A stretch of DNA of 50,347 nucleotides from Hyphomicrobiales bacterium (GCA_900470095.1 UBZM01000072.1:1-50347); one strand, 5' to 3'; shown: positions 26,683-36,440, counted from the stretch's first letter. Numbers and translations are program-made. The notes: generated by a model not told the origin, from the letters alone.

Positions 26683-27930
26683 GTGGACGGACCGGTGACG
26701 GAGAAAAGCCAGACCGGCTCTGTTGCAGCGCTTGGTGCGATCGTCACCGGCGCCCTGATCCTGCAGATCGCAAGCACGATCATTCACACGGTCGTCCCCC
26801 TGCGACTGGCGGTCGAGAAGCAGCCCCCTCTCCTCATCGGTATCGTCGGATCCGCCTATTCGCTCGGCTTCCTGCTCGGCTGTTTCGCCATCCCCTCGCT
26901 GATCCGGCGGATCGGCCATATCCGTGGCTTTGCGGTCTTTGCCGCGGTGCAATCGGTGCTTGCCCTGAGCTTTCCGTCGATGCCGGTGGAATGGTGGGGC
27001 GTCTCGCGCTTCATCATGGGCGTGGCCGCAGCCGGCCACGGCATCTGCATCGAAAGCTGGATCAGCGGACAAGCGCCTTCGAGCCATCGCGGCCGGATCT
27101 TCGGCGCCTACCAGATCCTCAATCGCCTCGCGTTGATCGGCTCGCAGATCGGGATCGGCTATGTCGCCATCGAATCCCACGACATCTTCTTGATCGCGAG
27201 CGCCGCTTTTTCGCTGGCGCTCATCCCGGTCGGACTGACGCGGACGAGAGCCCCGGAATCGCACGAACTCGTCTCGGTCAAGCTGAAGACGCTCTGGCTT
27301 CAGGCTCCGGCTGCCGTCGTCGGTTGTCTCTATGTCGGATTGATGGGCGGAGTGCTGACCAATGTCGCCCCGGCCTATGGCATCCTGATCGGCCTCGACC
27401 AGCAATCGGCCATCCTGCTGACAGCCTCCATCCAGATCGGCGCGCTGATCCTGCAATGGCCGATAGGCCTGATGGCGGACCGGATCGACAGCCGCATCAT
27501 CATGCTGGGCGCGGCAACGATCGTGACGCTCGCTGCCGCGGCGCTCGGCGCCGTGCTCTTCGCCCATGCTCCGCACGCCAAGCTCTGGTCCTACACGCTC
27601 TTCGCGCTGATCGGGGGCTGCAGCGTTGCGCTCTACACCGTTGCGGTCACGCATGCCTATCTCCGGCTGGGACAGGATCAGGCGGTCGGTCTTTCAGCCG
27701 GGCTGCTCTTCCTCTGGGGGACGGGTGCAGCCATCGGCCCGATCGTCGCCACAGGGTTCATGCAAGCGTTCGGGCCGCAGGCGCTGCTGGCCTATATCGG
27801 CCTGCTATCGGCCGGCCTCGTCGGCTATCTCGCAGTGCGGCTGTTGAAAAAGCCGCCGGCGGCAAGCCTCGGTTCCGAGCGCAGCGCGCGGCCACCGTCC
27901 ATGCCGGATATCGGGCCGCGACCGCGATAG
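26683..27930 (+). CDS. MFS transporter
   Basis: A 415-residue major facilitator with about 12 membrane helices. The loop after helix 2 (IPSLIRRIGHIRGF) is a variant of the MFS GxxxDRxGRR motif, and the corresponding loop of the second half is MADRIDSRIIM. The fold and length resemble YcaD/purine-type efflux or uptake carriers. The start is GTG 26683, or GTG 26695; neither has a strong ribosome-binding site. It is convergent with the Ggt gene across a terminator hairpin. Substrate unknown. Confidence 0.87.
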   Translation: MDGPVTEKSQTGSVAALGAIVTGALILQIASTIIHTVVPLRLAVEKQPPLLIGIVGSAYSLGFLLGCFAIPSLIRRIGHIRGFAVFAAVQSVLALSFPSMPVEWWGVSRFIMGVAAAGHGICIESWISGQAPSSHRGRIFGAYQILNRLALIGSQIGIGYVAIESHDIFLIASAAFSLALIPVGLTRTRAPESHELVSVKLKTLWLQAPAAVVGCLYVGLMGGVLTNVAPAYGILIGLDQQSAILLTASIQIGALILQWPIGLMADRIDSRIIMLGAATIVTLAAAALGAVLFAHAPHAKLWSYTLFALIGGCSVALYTVAVTHAYLRLGQDQAVGLSAGLLFLWGTGAAIGPIVATGFMQAFGPQALLAYIGLLSAGLVGYLAVRLLKKPPAASLGSERSARPPSMPDIGPRPR

Positions 27931-27946
27931 ACAGCTATTACAAGGC

Positions 27947-27969
27947 GGCCCGCCTGTGCCGGGCGGGCC
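27947..27969. terminator. GC hairpin between convergent MFS and Ggt genes
   Basis: GGCCCGCC (27947-27954) pairs with GGCGGGCC (27962-27969) around a 7-base loop. There is only a weak T-rich tail, but the convergent position fits a bidirectional transcription stop. Confidence 0.65.
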
Positions 27970-28015
27970 CTGTTCATATCATACGCCGAGCGGGCTCGGT
28001 GCGCCGGCGCCAGGC

Positions 28016-29608
28016 TTAGTAGCCGAGCGCCATGCCGTCCTTGCGCTGATCAGAGCCGCCGAGCAGGACGCCCCGCGCCTCGTCGATCCAGATGGCCTGG
28101 CAGCCGCCGGTCGGCTCGGGCAGCACCGAGACATCATGGCCGCGCGCGGCGAGATCGGCACGGATCTCGGGGCCGATCGTCGACTCGACCGTAAGCTTGC
28201 CCTCGGCGACGAAACTGCGCGGACGGTCGGCAGCCTGCTGCGGGTCGTCGCCGCGATCGAGCATCGAAGACAGGACATGCGCGTGGCCGGTCGCCTGATA
28301 CTGGCCGCCCATCACGCCATAGGTCATCTGCGTGCGGCCATTCTTGGTCAGCAGCGCCGGGATGATGGTGTGGAGCGGGCGCTTGCGCGGCGCGATCGCG
28401 TTGGGGTGGCCCTCGGTCAACCGGAAGCCGGCGCCACGATTCTGCAGCATCACGCCGGATTCAGGCGCGTAGATGCCGCTGCCAAAGGCCCAGAACAGCG
28501 AATTGATGAAGGAGACGGCGTTGCGATCGCGATCGACCACGGTGAGATAGACCGTGTCACGATGCACCGGCATGTCGTCATCGACGGCTGGCTGCGCCCG
28601 CTTCATGTCGATCCGGTCGCGCAGACGGCCGATGAAGGCATCCGACAGAACCTGCTGCACATCGACAGGCGCAAAGGCCGGATCGGCAACGATCAGGTCG
28701 CGCTGGTGATAGGCAGCCTTCGTCGCCTCGGCGAGCAGATGGATACGATCGGCCTCACTGACGCGCCCCTCGGCGAGATCGAAACCCTCGAGGATGCGGG
28801 CGATGATCAGTGCCGTCAGCCCCTGTCCGTTCGGCGGGCATTCGTGCAGGCGATAACCACGATATTCGGCCGAAATCGGCTCGACATAGTCGGAGGTCTG
28901 GCCGGCGAAATCATCGGCGACATGCAGAGCGCCGTTGCGATTGAGAACGGAAACGATCTCGTCCGCCACTGGCCCGCGATAGAAGGCGTCGCGTCCTTGC
29001 TGGCCGAGCCGGCGCAACGTCCGCCCGAGCGCGGGATGGGTCATGCGATCACCGACGCGGGGGGCTTCGCCACCCGGCAAATAGACAGCGGCCGCACCCT
29101 CATATTTGCGCAGGCGATTGGCGTAGATCGCCCAGTCATGGGCGACGCGCGGCGTCACCCGGAAGCCATCCTCCGCCGCCTTGATCGCAGGCTGCAGCAC
29201 TTCCTCCAGGCTGAGGCGACCATGGTCGGCCGAGAGCCGGCACCAGGCATCGGCCGCGCCCGGAACCGTCACCGCATGGGGTGAATTATCGGCAATCGAC
29301 GTCATGCCCTGCTCACGGAACCAGGCCAGCGTCGCCGCCGCGGGTGCGCGCCCGGAGCCATTGAGCGCGATCGGCGCCTTGCCGGGCTGAGCGTAGATCG
29401 CGAAACAATCACCGCCGATGCCGGTCATGTGGGGGTCGATGACGCCCTGCATCGCCACGGCGGCGATCGCCGCATCAATCGCATTGCCGCCGGCCTTCAG
29501 GATGCCGAGCGCCGCCAATGTGGCCGCCGGGTGGGAGGTGGCCGCCATCCCGTTCTCTGCCACCGCGAGCGAACGCCCCGGCCTGGTGAAATCCCGCGTC
29601 CCGAACAT
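28016..29608 (-). CDS. ggt: Gamma-glutamyltransferase-family Ntn hydrolase
   Basis: A 530-residue proenzyme of the Ggt family. Autocleavage should occur before T352 in HRDTVYLTVVD. The segment NAIDAAIAAVAMQGVIDPHMTGIGGDCF is typical of the family's large chain (family Gly-rich loops). No signal peptide is visible, unlike periplasmic Ggt, so it probably acts in the cytoplasm. The same Ntn family includes oxamate amidohydrolase (HpxW), so the substrate is open. It is last in a ROK-nagB-ggt operon (21 bases after nagB), facing a Dpp-type uptake gene set. Confidence 0.85.
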   Translation of the reverse strand: MFGTRDFTRPGRSLAVAENGMAATSHPAATLAALGILKAGGNAIDAAIAAVAMQGVIDPHMTGIGGDCFAIYAQPGKAPIALNGSGRAPAAATLAWFREQGMTSIADNSPHAVTVPGAADAWCRLSADHGRLSLEEVLQPAIKAAEDGFRVTPRVAHDWAIYANRLRKYEGAAAVYLPGGEAPRVGDRMTHPALGRTLRRLGQQGRDAFYRGPVADEIVSVLNRNGALHVADDFAGQTSDYVEPISAEYRGYRLHECPPNGQGLTALIIARILEGFDLAEGRVSEADRIHLLAEATKAAYHQRDLIVADPAFAPVDVQQVLSDAFIGRLRDRIDMKRAQPAVDDDMPVHRDTVYLTVVDRDRNAVSFINSLFWAFGSGIYAPESGVMLQNRGAGFRLTEGHPNAIAPRKRPLHTIIPALLTKNGRTQMTYGVMGGQYQATGHAHVLSSMLDRGDDPQQAADRPRSFVAEGKLTVESTIGPEIRADLAARGHDVSVLPEPTGGCQAIWIDEARGVLLGGSDQRKDGMALGY

Positions 29609-29629
29609 GGTCGTCTCTTCCCTTTGTCG

Positions 29630-30379
29630 TCAGCTCAAACCGGCTGCTGCTGCGCGGTCGCATATCATGATCGCATCGCGATGTGTCCTGAGGATCGACG
29701 CAGGGCAGGCAGGATCGAGCGGCCCCTTGACCGCGCGGGCCACCGCCGCTGCCTTGCCCGCTCCGGTTGCGATCAGGATGATCCGACGCGCCTCCAGGAT
29801 CGTCCCGATGCCCATCGTGATGCCGAACTCCGGCACCGTCTCGCTTCCGGCGAAGGGCCCCTGGTTTGCTTCCTGGGTCGAGGCCGCGAGCGAGACCTGG
29901 CGCGTGCGCGAGGCGAAATCCGAACCGGGTTCGTTGAAGGCGATATGGCCGTTGGAGCCGATGCCCAGCAGCTGCAGATCGATGCCGCCAGCGGCCGTGA
30001 TGGCGGCTTCATAGGCTGCCGCCTCTAGAGCGAGATCGGACGCATTGCCATCTGGCATGAAGGTGCGGGAGCGATCGGCATCGACCTTGTCGAACAGCGT
30101 CTCGTTCATGAAACGCGGGAACGAGGCGGGGTGCTGCAGTCGCACGCCGACATAATCGTCGAGATTGAAGCTTGTGCTCCCGGCGAAGGAGACCCGCCCG
30201 GCGTGATAGGCCGTAACCAACTCGCCGTAGACCGGGCGCATCGTCTCGCCCGTCGCCAGGCCAAGCACGGCGGAGGGCCGCGACGAGAGTTCCGCCACGA
30301 TCCTGTTGGCGACATCCGCGGCAACGGCGGCGGCATCGTCGAGCACGACGAGGCCGGGGGCAGTGACATGGGCGTTCAT
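29630..30379 (-). CDS. nagB: Glucosamine-6-phosphate deaminase
   Basis: A 249-residue sugar isomerase/deaminase converting GlcN-6-P to Fru-6-P and ammonia. Family motifs are GLATGETMRPVYGEL, the catalytic FNLDDYVG (general-base Asp), and LGIGSNGHIAFNEPGSDF with the ring-opening His and Glu. The start ATG overlaps the stop of the upstream ROK gene (30376-30379), so the two are coupled. The context suggests use of an aminosugar-containing nutrient. Confidence 0.92.
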   Translation of the reverse strand: MNAHVTAPGLVVLDDAAAVAADVANRIVAELSSRPSAVLGLATGETMRPVYGELVTAYHAGRVSFAGSTSFNLDDYVGVRLQHPASFPRFMNETLFDKVDADRSRTFMPDGNASDLALEAAAYEAAITAAGGIDLQLLGIGSNGHIAFNEPGSDFASRTRQVSLAASTQEANQGPFAGSETVPEFGITMGIGTILEARRIILIATGAGKAAAVARAVKGPLDPACPASILRTHRDAIMICDRAAAAGLS

Positions 30380-31617
30380 GCTGTCTCGGTCGCCTTCCCG
30401 GCGGGGAGAGCGAAGTCGCTCTGGAGGCTGGTCAGGCCGAACAGGCTGTCATGGATTCGTGACAGCGCCGTGCCGACGGCTCCAACGAGGGTCGCGCGGC
30501 TGCCAAGCGCGCTCGGCTCGAGCCGCAGAGCTCCCCCGAGATGCCGGGCGACGAGCAAACGCAGTCGCGAGATCAGTTCGTCGCGCACGCCAATGCTGCC
30601 GCCGAGCACGATCAATTCAGGGTCGACCACAGCACGGATCGCCATCATGCCCTGGACCATGACGCGCGCCGTCTCGTCGAGTGTCGCGATGGCGGCCTCT
30701 TCGCCCTGGGAGAGCTGCGCGAAGACGCCGCGCACATCCTGCGCCATGCGACCGCCAAAGCCGCGATAGCGCTGCAGAATGGCGACGCTGCCGATCGCAG
30801 TCTCAAAGGGCCCGTGGAATTGACCCCGCGAGTCGAAGGCATCGCCGCCAACCGGCAGAAAGGCGATTTCGCCAGCAGCCCCGCTGGCGCCGCGGGCAAG
30901 GCGGCCGTCCAGAACCAGGCCCATGCCGATGCCGGTGCCCATCGCGATGAAGGCGAAGTTGCGGACATCCTTGCAGCAGCCCTGCCATTGCTCGCCCATC
31001 GCTGCGAGATTGACGTCATTCTCGATCACCACGGCACAGCCGAGACGGCGCTCGAGCTCGTCCGCCACGCGAATGCGATCGAAGCCAGGGATGTTGGGCG
31101 CGATCTCGATCTTGCCCGAGCGTGGATCGACGACGCCCGGACTGCCCATCGCGGCGCAGCGCAGCCCGCCCGGAGCGAGGCCGGCCTTGCGCGCCAGCCG
31201 CTCAGCCAGCGCACCGATTTGTTCGACCACCGCAAGGCCGCCGCGCGAATCCGTCGGCTCCATCTCCTCCGCGACGATCGTACCGACCACATTGGCAAGC
31301 GCGGCGTGGATTTTGGTGCCCCCAAGATCCACGCCGAGCACGAAAGCGGCGTCCTGCTGGATCTCGTAGGTCACGGCACTTCGTCCCACCGCGCCCTGCG
31401 TCTGCCCACGCACACGCAACCAGCCGCTATCCTCCAGCGCTCGCACGACCTCGGAGGTCGTTTGCTTCGACAGGCCGGTGATGCGGGCCAGCTCGGCACG
31501 CGAAATCGGGCCGCGATGCAGCACGGCCTCAATCACCGAGCGCACCGACATCTGGCGCGCAACCGGCGTGGAGTAAGCCTCTGCGCGAGGCGGTTCGTCC
31601 GTCAATTCGTCAACCAT
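30376..31617 (-). CDS. ROK-family transcription regulator
   Basis: 413 residues from ATG 31617 (a TTG at 31653 is an alternative). The N-terminal winged HTH is RSVIEAVLHRGPISRAELARITGLSKQTTSEVV. The ROK sugar-kinase-like fold has VLGVDLGGTKIHAAL, IENDVNLAAMGEQW and AMGTGIGMGLVL. No Cys-rich zinc motif (CxCGxxGC) follows, which is common in ROK repressors of alphaproteobacteria. It leads the nagB-ggt operon and is divergent from the Dpp-type transporter; NagC-like sensing of an aminosugar phosphate is inferred. Confidence 0.92.
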   Translation of the reverse strand: MVDELTDEPPRAEAYSTPVARQMSVRSVIEAVLHRGPISRAELARITGLSKQTTSEVVRALEDSGWLRVRGQTQGAVGRSAVTYEIQQDAAFVLGVDLGGTKIHAALANVVGTIVAEEMEPTDSRGGLAVVEQIGALAERLARKAGLAPGGLRCAAMGSPGVVDPRSGKIEIAPNIPGFDRIRVADELERRLGCAVVIENDVNLAAMGEQWQGCCKDVRNFAFIAMGTGIGMGLVLDGRLARGASGAAGEIAFLPVGGDAFDSRGQFHGPFETAIGSVAILQRYRGFGGRMAQDVRGVFAQLSQGEEAAIATLDETARVMVQGMMAIRAVVDPELIVLGGSIGVRDELISRLRLLVARHLGGALRLEPSALGSRATLVGAVGTALSRIHDSLFGLTSLQSDFALPAGKATETA

Positions 31618-31647
31618 GCGAACTAATAACGGATCGTTCTTGCCAAT

Positions 31648-31653
31648 TGTCAA
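31648..31653 (-). promoter_or_regulatory. Possible promoter -35 element of the ROK-nagB-ggt operon
   Basis: A TTGACA at 31653-31648 (minus strand) is followed, 19 bases on, by TATTAG as a weak -10. Transcription would then begin near ATG 31617, so the message could be leaderless. Weak support. Confidence 0.3.
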
Positions 31654-31816
31654 TCTCGCACATGCAAGATGCGACTAAATCCTCTTGCCGAGCGGCATTG
31701 TTCGTCAGGCGTCTTTACAAACTCGAGAGCGCGTGCATGCATTCCCGTCAGCATCACGCTCAAGACGGCACCGCCTCGGCGGCAGCCAGTGACGAGACAG
31801 CTCGGGAGGCTGGATC

Positions 31817-33337
31817 ATGCGAAATTCTAGACCACTGGTTTTTGCCGCTGCGCTCGCGGCAAGTCTGGCAGGCGCTGCAGTCGCCGCTTCGGCCCAGGGC
31901 ACCAATCTTCGGGTCGGCATCCAGGACGACCCCGATGCGCTCGACCCGGCGACGAGCGGGACCTATGCCGGCCGCTTCGTGTTCGCGGCGATGTGCGACA
32001 AGCTCGTCGATATTGCGCCTGACCTGACGATCGCACCACAACTCGCCCAGAGCTGGGAATGGGCGCCGGATCAGAAGGCGATCACCTTCAAGCTCCGCCC
32101 GGGCGTGAAGTTCCACGACGGCACCAGCTTCGACGCGGAGGCTGTCAAGTTCAACATCGAGCGCATGCTGACGATGAAGGACTCGCGCCGGAAGGCAGAG
32201 CTTTCCGCAGTGGCCGGCGTCGAGGTCGTGGCCCCCGATCAGGTGCGCCTGACGCTCAAGGAGCCTTTCGCCCCCCTGCTCTCCGTGCTCAGCGACCGCG
32301 CCGGCATGATGGTCTCGCCTGCGGCCGGTACGAAGGAGGATTTCGCCAACGCGCCCGTCTGTGCCGGCCCCTACAAGTTCGTCGAGCGCAAGGCGCGCGA
32401 TCTGATCAAGCTGACGAAGTTCACGGATTACTGGGACGCCGCCAATTACGGTTATGATAGCGTGGTCTATTATTACGTGCCGGATTCAACCGTTCGCCTG
32501 TCGCGCGTTCGCGCCGGCGATCTCGATCTCGTCGAGCGCGTGGCACCGACCGATCTGAAGACCGTGCGTGACGACAAGAGCCTCAAGCTGCACGGCGCGC
32601 CCGGTCTCGCCGTCTCGCATCTGATGGTCAATCTCGGCAATGGCGAGAAGGCCAACGGCCCCCTCGCGAAGGATGCCAGGCTACGCAAGGCCTTCGAGCT
32701 CTCGCTCGATCGCGCCATCATCAATCGCGTTGCCTTCAACGGTGAATACACCGCCGACAACCAGATGATCCCGCCCTCGGACCCGTTCCATTCGAAGGCG
32801 CATCCGGTTCCGGCCCGTGACGTCGCCGCGGCCAAGGCGCTGATGGCGCAGGCCGGGATGACCAGCGTGCCGGTCGAGATCACCTTCGAGAACGCCCTCA
32901 CGGATGCGCGCGTCGCACAGATCGTGCAATCCATGGCCAAGGAGGCCGGCTTCGACGTCAAGCTTCTGCCGCTTGAGACGGCGAGCGCGATCCAGCGCTA
33001 TCTCGCAGGCAATTTCGAGGTCTATATCGGCAACTGGAGCGGGCGCGGCGATCCGGACCCGACCCTCTACGCCTTCTTCTCCTGCGCAGGCGGGCAGAAT
33101 TTCAACAAGTACTGCAATCGCGACCTCGAAATCGTCCTGAACAGTGCCCGTGCCGAGGGGGACGCCGGCAAGCGCAAGGCACTCTACGAGAAGGCCACCG
33201 GCCTCTATCTCGCCGACCTGCCCAGCATCCCGCTCTATCATCCGAACTGGTTCTTCGCGGCACGCGCCAATGTCGGCGGCCTCAGCGTGTATCCCGACGG
33301 GCTGCTCCGGCTGAAGGGCGTCAAGCCGGCGCCGTGA
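31817..33337 (+). CDS. Family 5 (Dpp/Opp-type) solute-binding protein of an ABC transporter
   Basis: A 506-residue periplasmic binding protein with a Sec signal peptide (cut after A26 in AVAASAQ). The family 5 N-terminal block GIQDDPDALDPATSGTYAG and the lobe I/II motifs (WEWAPDQKAITFKLRPGVKF, FNIERMLTMKD) mark the peptide/nickel/oligosaccharide-binding group. GGAGGCTGG lies before the ATG. Two DppB/DppC-type permeases follow in the same direction. The ligand is unknown; context suggests a glycopeptide- or aminosugar-like compound. Confidence 0.92.
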   Translation: MRNSRPLVFAAALAASLAGAAVAASAQGTNLRVGIQDDPDALDPATSGTYAGRFVFAAMCDKLVDIAPDLTIAPQLAQSWEWAPDQKAITFKLRPGVKFHDGTSFDAEAVKFNIERMLTMKDSRRKAELSAVAGVEVVAPDQVRLTLKEPFAPLLSVLSDRAGMMVSPAAGTKEDFANAPVCAGPYKFVERKARDLIKLTKFTDYWDAANYGYDSVVYYYVPDSTVRLSRVRAGDLDLVERVAPTDLKTVRDDKSLKLHGAPGLAVSHLMVNLGNGEKANGPLAKDARLRKAFELSLDRAIINRVAFNGEYTADNQMIPPSDPFHSKAHPVPARDVAAAKALMAQAGMTSVPVEITFENALTDARVAQIVQSMAKEAGFDVKLLPLETASAIQRYLAGNFEVYIGNWSGRGDPDPTLYAFFSCAGGQNFNKYCNRDLEIVLNSARAEGDAGKRKALYEKATGLYLADLPSIPLYHPNWFFAARANVGGLSVYPDGLLRLKGVKPAP

Positions 33338-33368
33338 GGCGCTTGCCGGCGGCCGAGAGGGGCGTGGA

Positions 33369-34310
33369 ATGATCAACTTCCTGGCGGGGCGTCTGGCCGT
33401 CGCGGTGCCGACGTTGCTGCTGGTCTCGATCCTGGTATTCGGGCTGCAGAAGCTGTTGCCCGGCGACCCCGCGCTCGCACTCGCCGGCGAGGATCGCAGC
33501 CCCGAGATCATCGCCTTCCTGCGCGCCAAGTACCAGTTCGACCAGCCGCTGCCGGTACAATACTGGAGCTGGCTGAGCGCCTTCGTGCAGGGCGATTTCG
33601 GCCTCTCGATCCGAACCCGGCTGCCGATCGGCACGATGATCGCCGAGAAGCTGCCGGTCACGATCGAGCTCGCGACGCTCTCGATGCTGATCGCGGTCGC
33701 GATCGGTATCCCGGCCGGTATCATCGCCGCCCTGTGGCGCGGCTCGATCCTCGACCACGCCGTCAGCCTGTTCGGCCTCGCCGGCCTTTCGATCCCGAGC
33801 TTCTGGCTCGGGATCATGCTGATCCTGCTGTTCTCGGTCTCGCTCGGCTGGCTGCCGTCGGGCGGCTACGTTCCCTTCTTCGAGAATCCGCTCGGCAACC
33901 TGAAGACCATGGCCATGCCGAGCCTCGTGCTCGGCGCCGCCTCCGGCGCCATCATCATGCGCCATACCCGCAGCTCGATGTTGACCGTATTGAAGCAGGA
34001 TTTCGTCCGCACAGCACGCGCCAAGGGCCTGAGCGAGCATGTCGTCGTGGTCCGCCATGCGCTGCGCAACGGGCTGATCCCGGTCGTCACCCTTGGCACG
34101 CTGCAATTCGGCCAGCTCCTGTCCGGCGCCGTGCTGACGGAACAGGTCTTCGGCATTCCCGGCTTCGGCAAGATGATCGTCGACGGCGTCTTCAGCCGCG
34201 ACTACGCCGTGGTCCAGGCCGTGGTGATGTGCGCCGCCGGCTTCTTTCTGCTGATGAGCCTTCTCGCAGACCTCGCCTATGCGGCGCTCAATCCGAAGCT
34301 GCGCGGATGA
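33369..34310 (+). CDS. Dpp-type ABC transporter permease (DppB family)
   Basis: A 313-residue inner-membrane permease with six helices. The EAA-like loop SMLTVLKQDFVRTARAKGLSE, between helices, contacts the ATPase; the family start FLAGRLAVAVPTLLLVSILVFGLQKLLPGDP is typical. It overlaps the next permease gene by 4 bases (ATGA). It pairs with the solute-binding protein 31 bases upstream. Confidence 0.94.
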   Translation: MINFLAGRLAVAVPTLLLVSILVFGLQKLLPGDPALALAGEDRSPEIIAFLRAKYQFDQPLPVQYWSWLSAFVQGDFGLSIRTRLPIGTMIAEKLPVTIELATLSMLIAVAIGIPAGIIAALWRGSILDHAVSLFGLAGLSIPSFWLGIMLILLFSVSLGWLPSGGYVPFFENPLGNLKTMAMPSLVLGAASGAIIMRHTRSSMLTVLKQDFVRTARAKGLSEHVVVVRHALRNGLIPVVTLGTLQFGQLLSGAVLTEQVFGIPGFGKMIVDGVFSRDYAVVQAVVMCAAGFFLLMSLLADLAYAALNPKLRG

Positions 34311-35173
34311 GCCAGGTCGAGATCCTTGCGCCGTCTGTCCCCGTGCGAACCCGTACGGGTTGGGAGCGCCTGCTGCGCGAGCCTGCGGCGTTGATCGGCG
34401 GCGGTATCGTGCTTGCCTTCGCGCTGATGGCCGTCTTCGCCCCCTGGGTCGCGCCCTACGATCCCAATGCCTCGGACTGGTCGGCGATCAGGCTCGGCCC
34501 GACACTTGCCCATCCTTTCGGCACGGACGATCTGGGCCGGGACGTCCTGTCGCGCATCATCTTCGGCGCGAGGGCCTCGCTCGCGGCCGGCTTCCTCTCG
34601 GTGGCGATCGCGCTCGCCTTCGGCGTGCCCTTCGGGCTGATCGCCGGATATTTCGGCGGTGTCGTCGACATCGTGATCTCGCGCCTGACCGATGCACTGC
34701 TCGCCTGCCCGTTCCTGGTTCTGGCGATCGCGCTTGCCGCCTTCCTCGGCCCCAGCCTGCAGAACGCGATGATCGCCATCGGAATCTCAGCCATGCCGAT
34801 CTTCGTACGGCTCGCACGCGGGCAGACCCTGATCGTGCGGGAAGAAGACTATGTCAGCGCAGTGGTCTCGCTCGGCGCTTCGCATCGCAAGGTCATCATC
34901 TCGCATATCCTGCCCAACATCATGCCGCCGCTCGTCGTGCAGGCGACGCTCACTACGGCGATCGCTGTGCTGGCGGAGGCGAGCCTTGCCTTTCTCGGCC
35001 TTGGCCAGGCGCCACCCGATCCATCCTGGGGCAGCATGCTCGACGCCGCGCGACAGTTCCTGGTGGAGGCCCCCTGGATGGCGATCTGGCCGGGGCTCGC
35101 GATCGTCGTCGTCGTGATCGGCTTCAACCTGTTGGGCGATGCGCTCAACGACGTTCTCAACCCGCGCGACTGA
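34307..35173 (+). CDS. Dpp-type ABC transporter permease (DppC family)
   Basis: A 288-residue permease with the DppC-type N-terminal start (LLREPAALIGGGIVLAFALM, FAPWVAPYDPNA), FGTDDLGRDVLSRIIFGAR before the helices, and the cytoplasmic loop VREEDYVSAVVSLGASHRK contacting the ATPase. ATG 34307 overlaps the DppB-type stop. No DppD/DppF ATPase follows; the next gene is an oxidoreductase. Confidence 0.94.
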   Translation: MSQVEILAPSVPVRTRTGWERLLREPAALIGGGIVLAFALMAVFAPWVAPYDPNASDWSAIRLGPTLAHPFGTDDLGRDVLSRIIFGARASLAAGFLSVAIALAFGVPFGLIAGYFGGVVDIVISRLTDALLACPFLVLAIALAAFLGPSLQNAMIAIGISAMPIFVRLARGQTLIVREEDYVSAVVSLGASHRKVIISHILPNIMPPLVVQATLTTAIAVLAEASLAFLGLGQAPPDPSWGSMLDAARQFLVEAPWMAIWPGLAIVVVVIGFNLLGDALNDVLNPRD

Positions 35174-35186
35174 TCACGAGGTGGCC

Positions 35187-36434
35187 ATGCCCGATCGCTC
35201 CCTGCTTCCCACCCTGCGGATCGGCTTCGTCGGCTCCGGCTTCATCGCGCATTTCCACCTGACGGCCCTGATGGGCGTCCGCAATGTCGCGGTCACCGGC
35301 GTCTACTCGCCGCGCGCCGAACGCCGCGAGGCCCTCGCGGCCCGCGCCAACGAACTCGACCTCGGCCCGTGCCGGGCGTTCGCCAGCCTGGAGGCCATGC
35401 TGACCTCAGGCGAGATCGACGCGATCTGGCTGCTGAGCCCGAACCACACGCGCGTCGAGACGATGCGGGAGATCCATGCGGCGGTGACATCCGGCCGGTC
35501 CCGCCTGCGCGCCATCGCCTGCGAGAAGCCGCTGGGCCGGACGCTGCGCGAGGCCCGCGAGATGCTGCGGCTGGCCGAGGATGCCCGGCTGCTGCACGGC
35601 TATCTCGAGAACCAGCTGTTCTCGACGGCGGTGCAGCGTGGGCGCGAGATCATCTGGCGTCGCGCCGTGCCCGGCGCCGGACGGCCCTATATCGCCCGCG
35701 CCGCCGAAGAACATAGCGGCCCGCACGAACCCTGGTTCTGGCAGGGCGAGAAGCAGGGTGGCGGCGTGCTCTCGGACATGATGTGCCACAGCGTCGAGGT
35801 CGCCCGCCATCTGCTGACCGCGCCGGGCGAGCCACGCGATGCACTGACCCTGGTCTCGGCCAATGCCACGGTCGCGACGCTGAAATGGAACCGGCCGGCC
35901 TATGTCAAGCAGCTCAAGGCGGGCATGGGGCCCGAGGTCGACTATGCCAAGCGCCCATCGGAGGATTTTGCGCGCGGGCTGATCACGCTGCGCGATCCCG
36001 ACGGCAACGAGCTGATGATCGAGGCGACGACGTCATGGGCTTATGTCGGGCCCGGCCTCAGGATCACGCTCGAATTGCTCGGGCCGGAATATGCGATGGA
36101 GTTCAGCTCGCTGAACACGGGACTGAAGGTCTTCATCTCGCGCGCGGTCAGCGGCGCAAGCGGCGAGGACCTGGTCGAGAAGCAGAATGCCGAGCACGGC
36201 CTGATGCCCGTGCTGGAGGACGAAGCCGGCGTCTACGGCTACACGCTGGAGAACCGGCATTTCGTCGAGGCGTTCCGGCGCGGCACCATGCCGGAGGAGA
36301 CCTTTGCCGACGGCGTCGCCGTCGTGCACATGCTGATGGCGCTCTATCGCTCGGCGGAACTCGGCCGCACCGTGAACTTCGCCGATGAATATCTGGACGA
36401 GTACGTCCCCGTCGTCGCGCGGCCGGCGACCTGA
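35187..36434 (+). CDS. Gfo/Idh/MocA-family oxidoreductase
   Basis: A 415-residue NAD(P)-dependent dehydrogenase. The Rossmann motif is GFVGSGFIAHFH near the N-terminus; the family EKPLGRT (Lys of the catalytic motif) follows; the substrate-binding domain has SDMMCHSVEVARHLL with the His-x3-x-Asp region. ATG 35187 lies 13 bases after the permease stop with AGG in good spacing. It is co-directional with the Dpp-type set and probably oxidises a sugar or inositol-like product of the imported compound. Confidence 0.9.
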   Translation: MPDRSLLPTLRIGFVGSGFIAHFHLTALMGVRNVAVTGVYSPRAERREALAARANELDLGPCRAFASLEAMLTSGEIDAIWLLSPNHTRVETMREIHAAVTSGRSRLRAIACEKPLGRTLREAREMLRLAEDARLLHGYLENQLFSTAVQRGREIIWRRAVPGAGRPYIARAAEEHSGPHEPWFWQGEKQGGGVLSDMMCHSVEVARHLLTAPGEPRDALTLVSANATVATLKWNRPAYVKQLKAGMGPEVDYAKRPSEDFARGLITLRDPDGNELMIEATTSWAYVGPGLRITLELLGPEYAMEFSSLNTGLKVFISRAVSGASGEDLVEKQNAEHGLMPVLEDEAGVYGYTLENRHFVEAFRRGTMPEETFADGVAVVHMLMALYRSAELGRTVNFADEYLDEYVPVVARPAT

Positions 36435-36440
36435 GATCAG

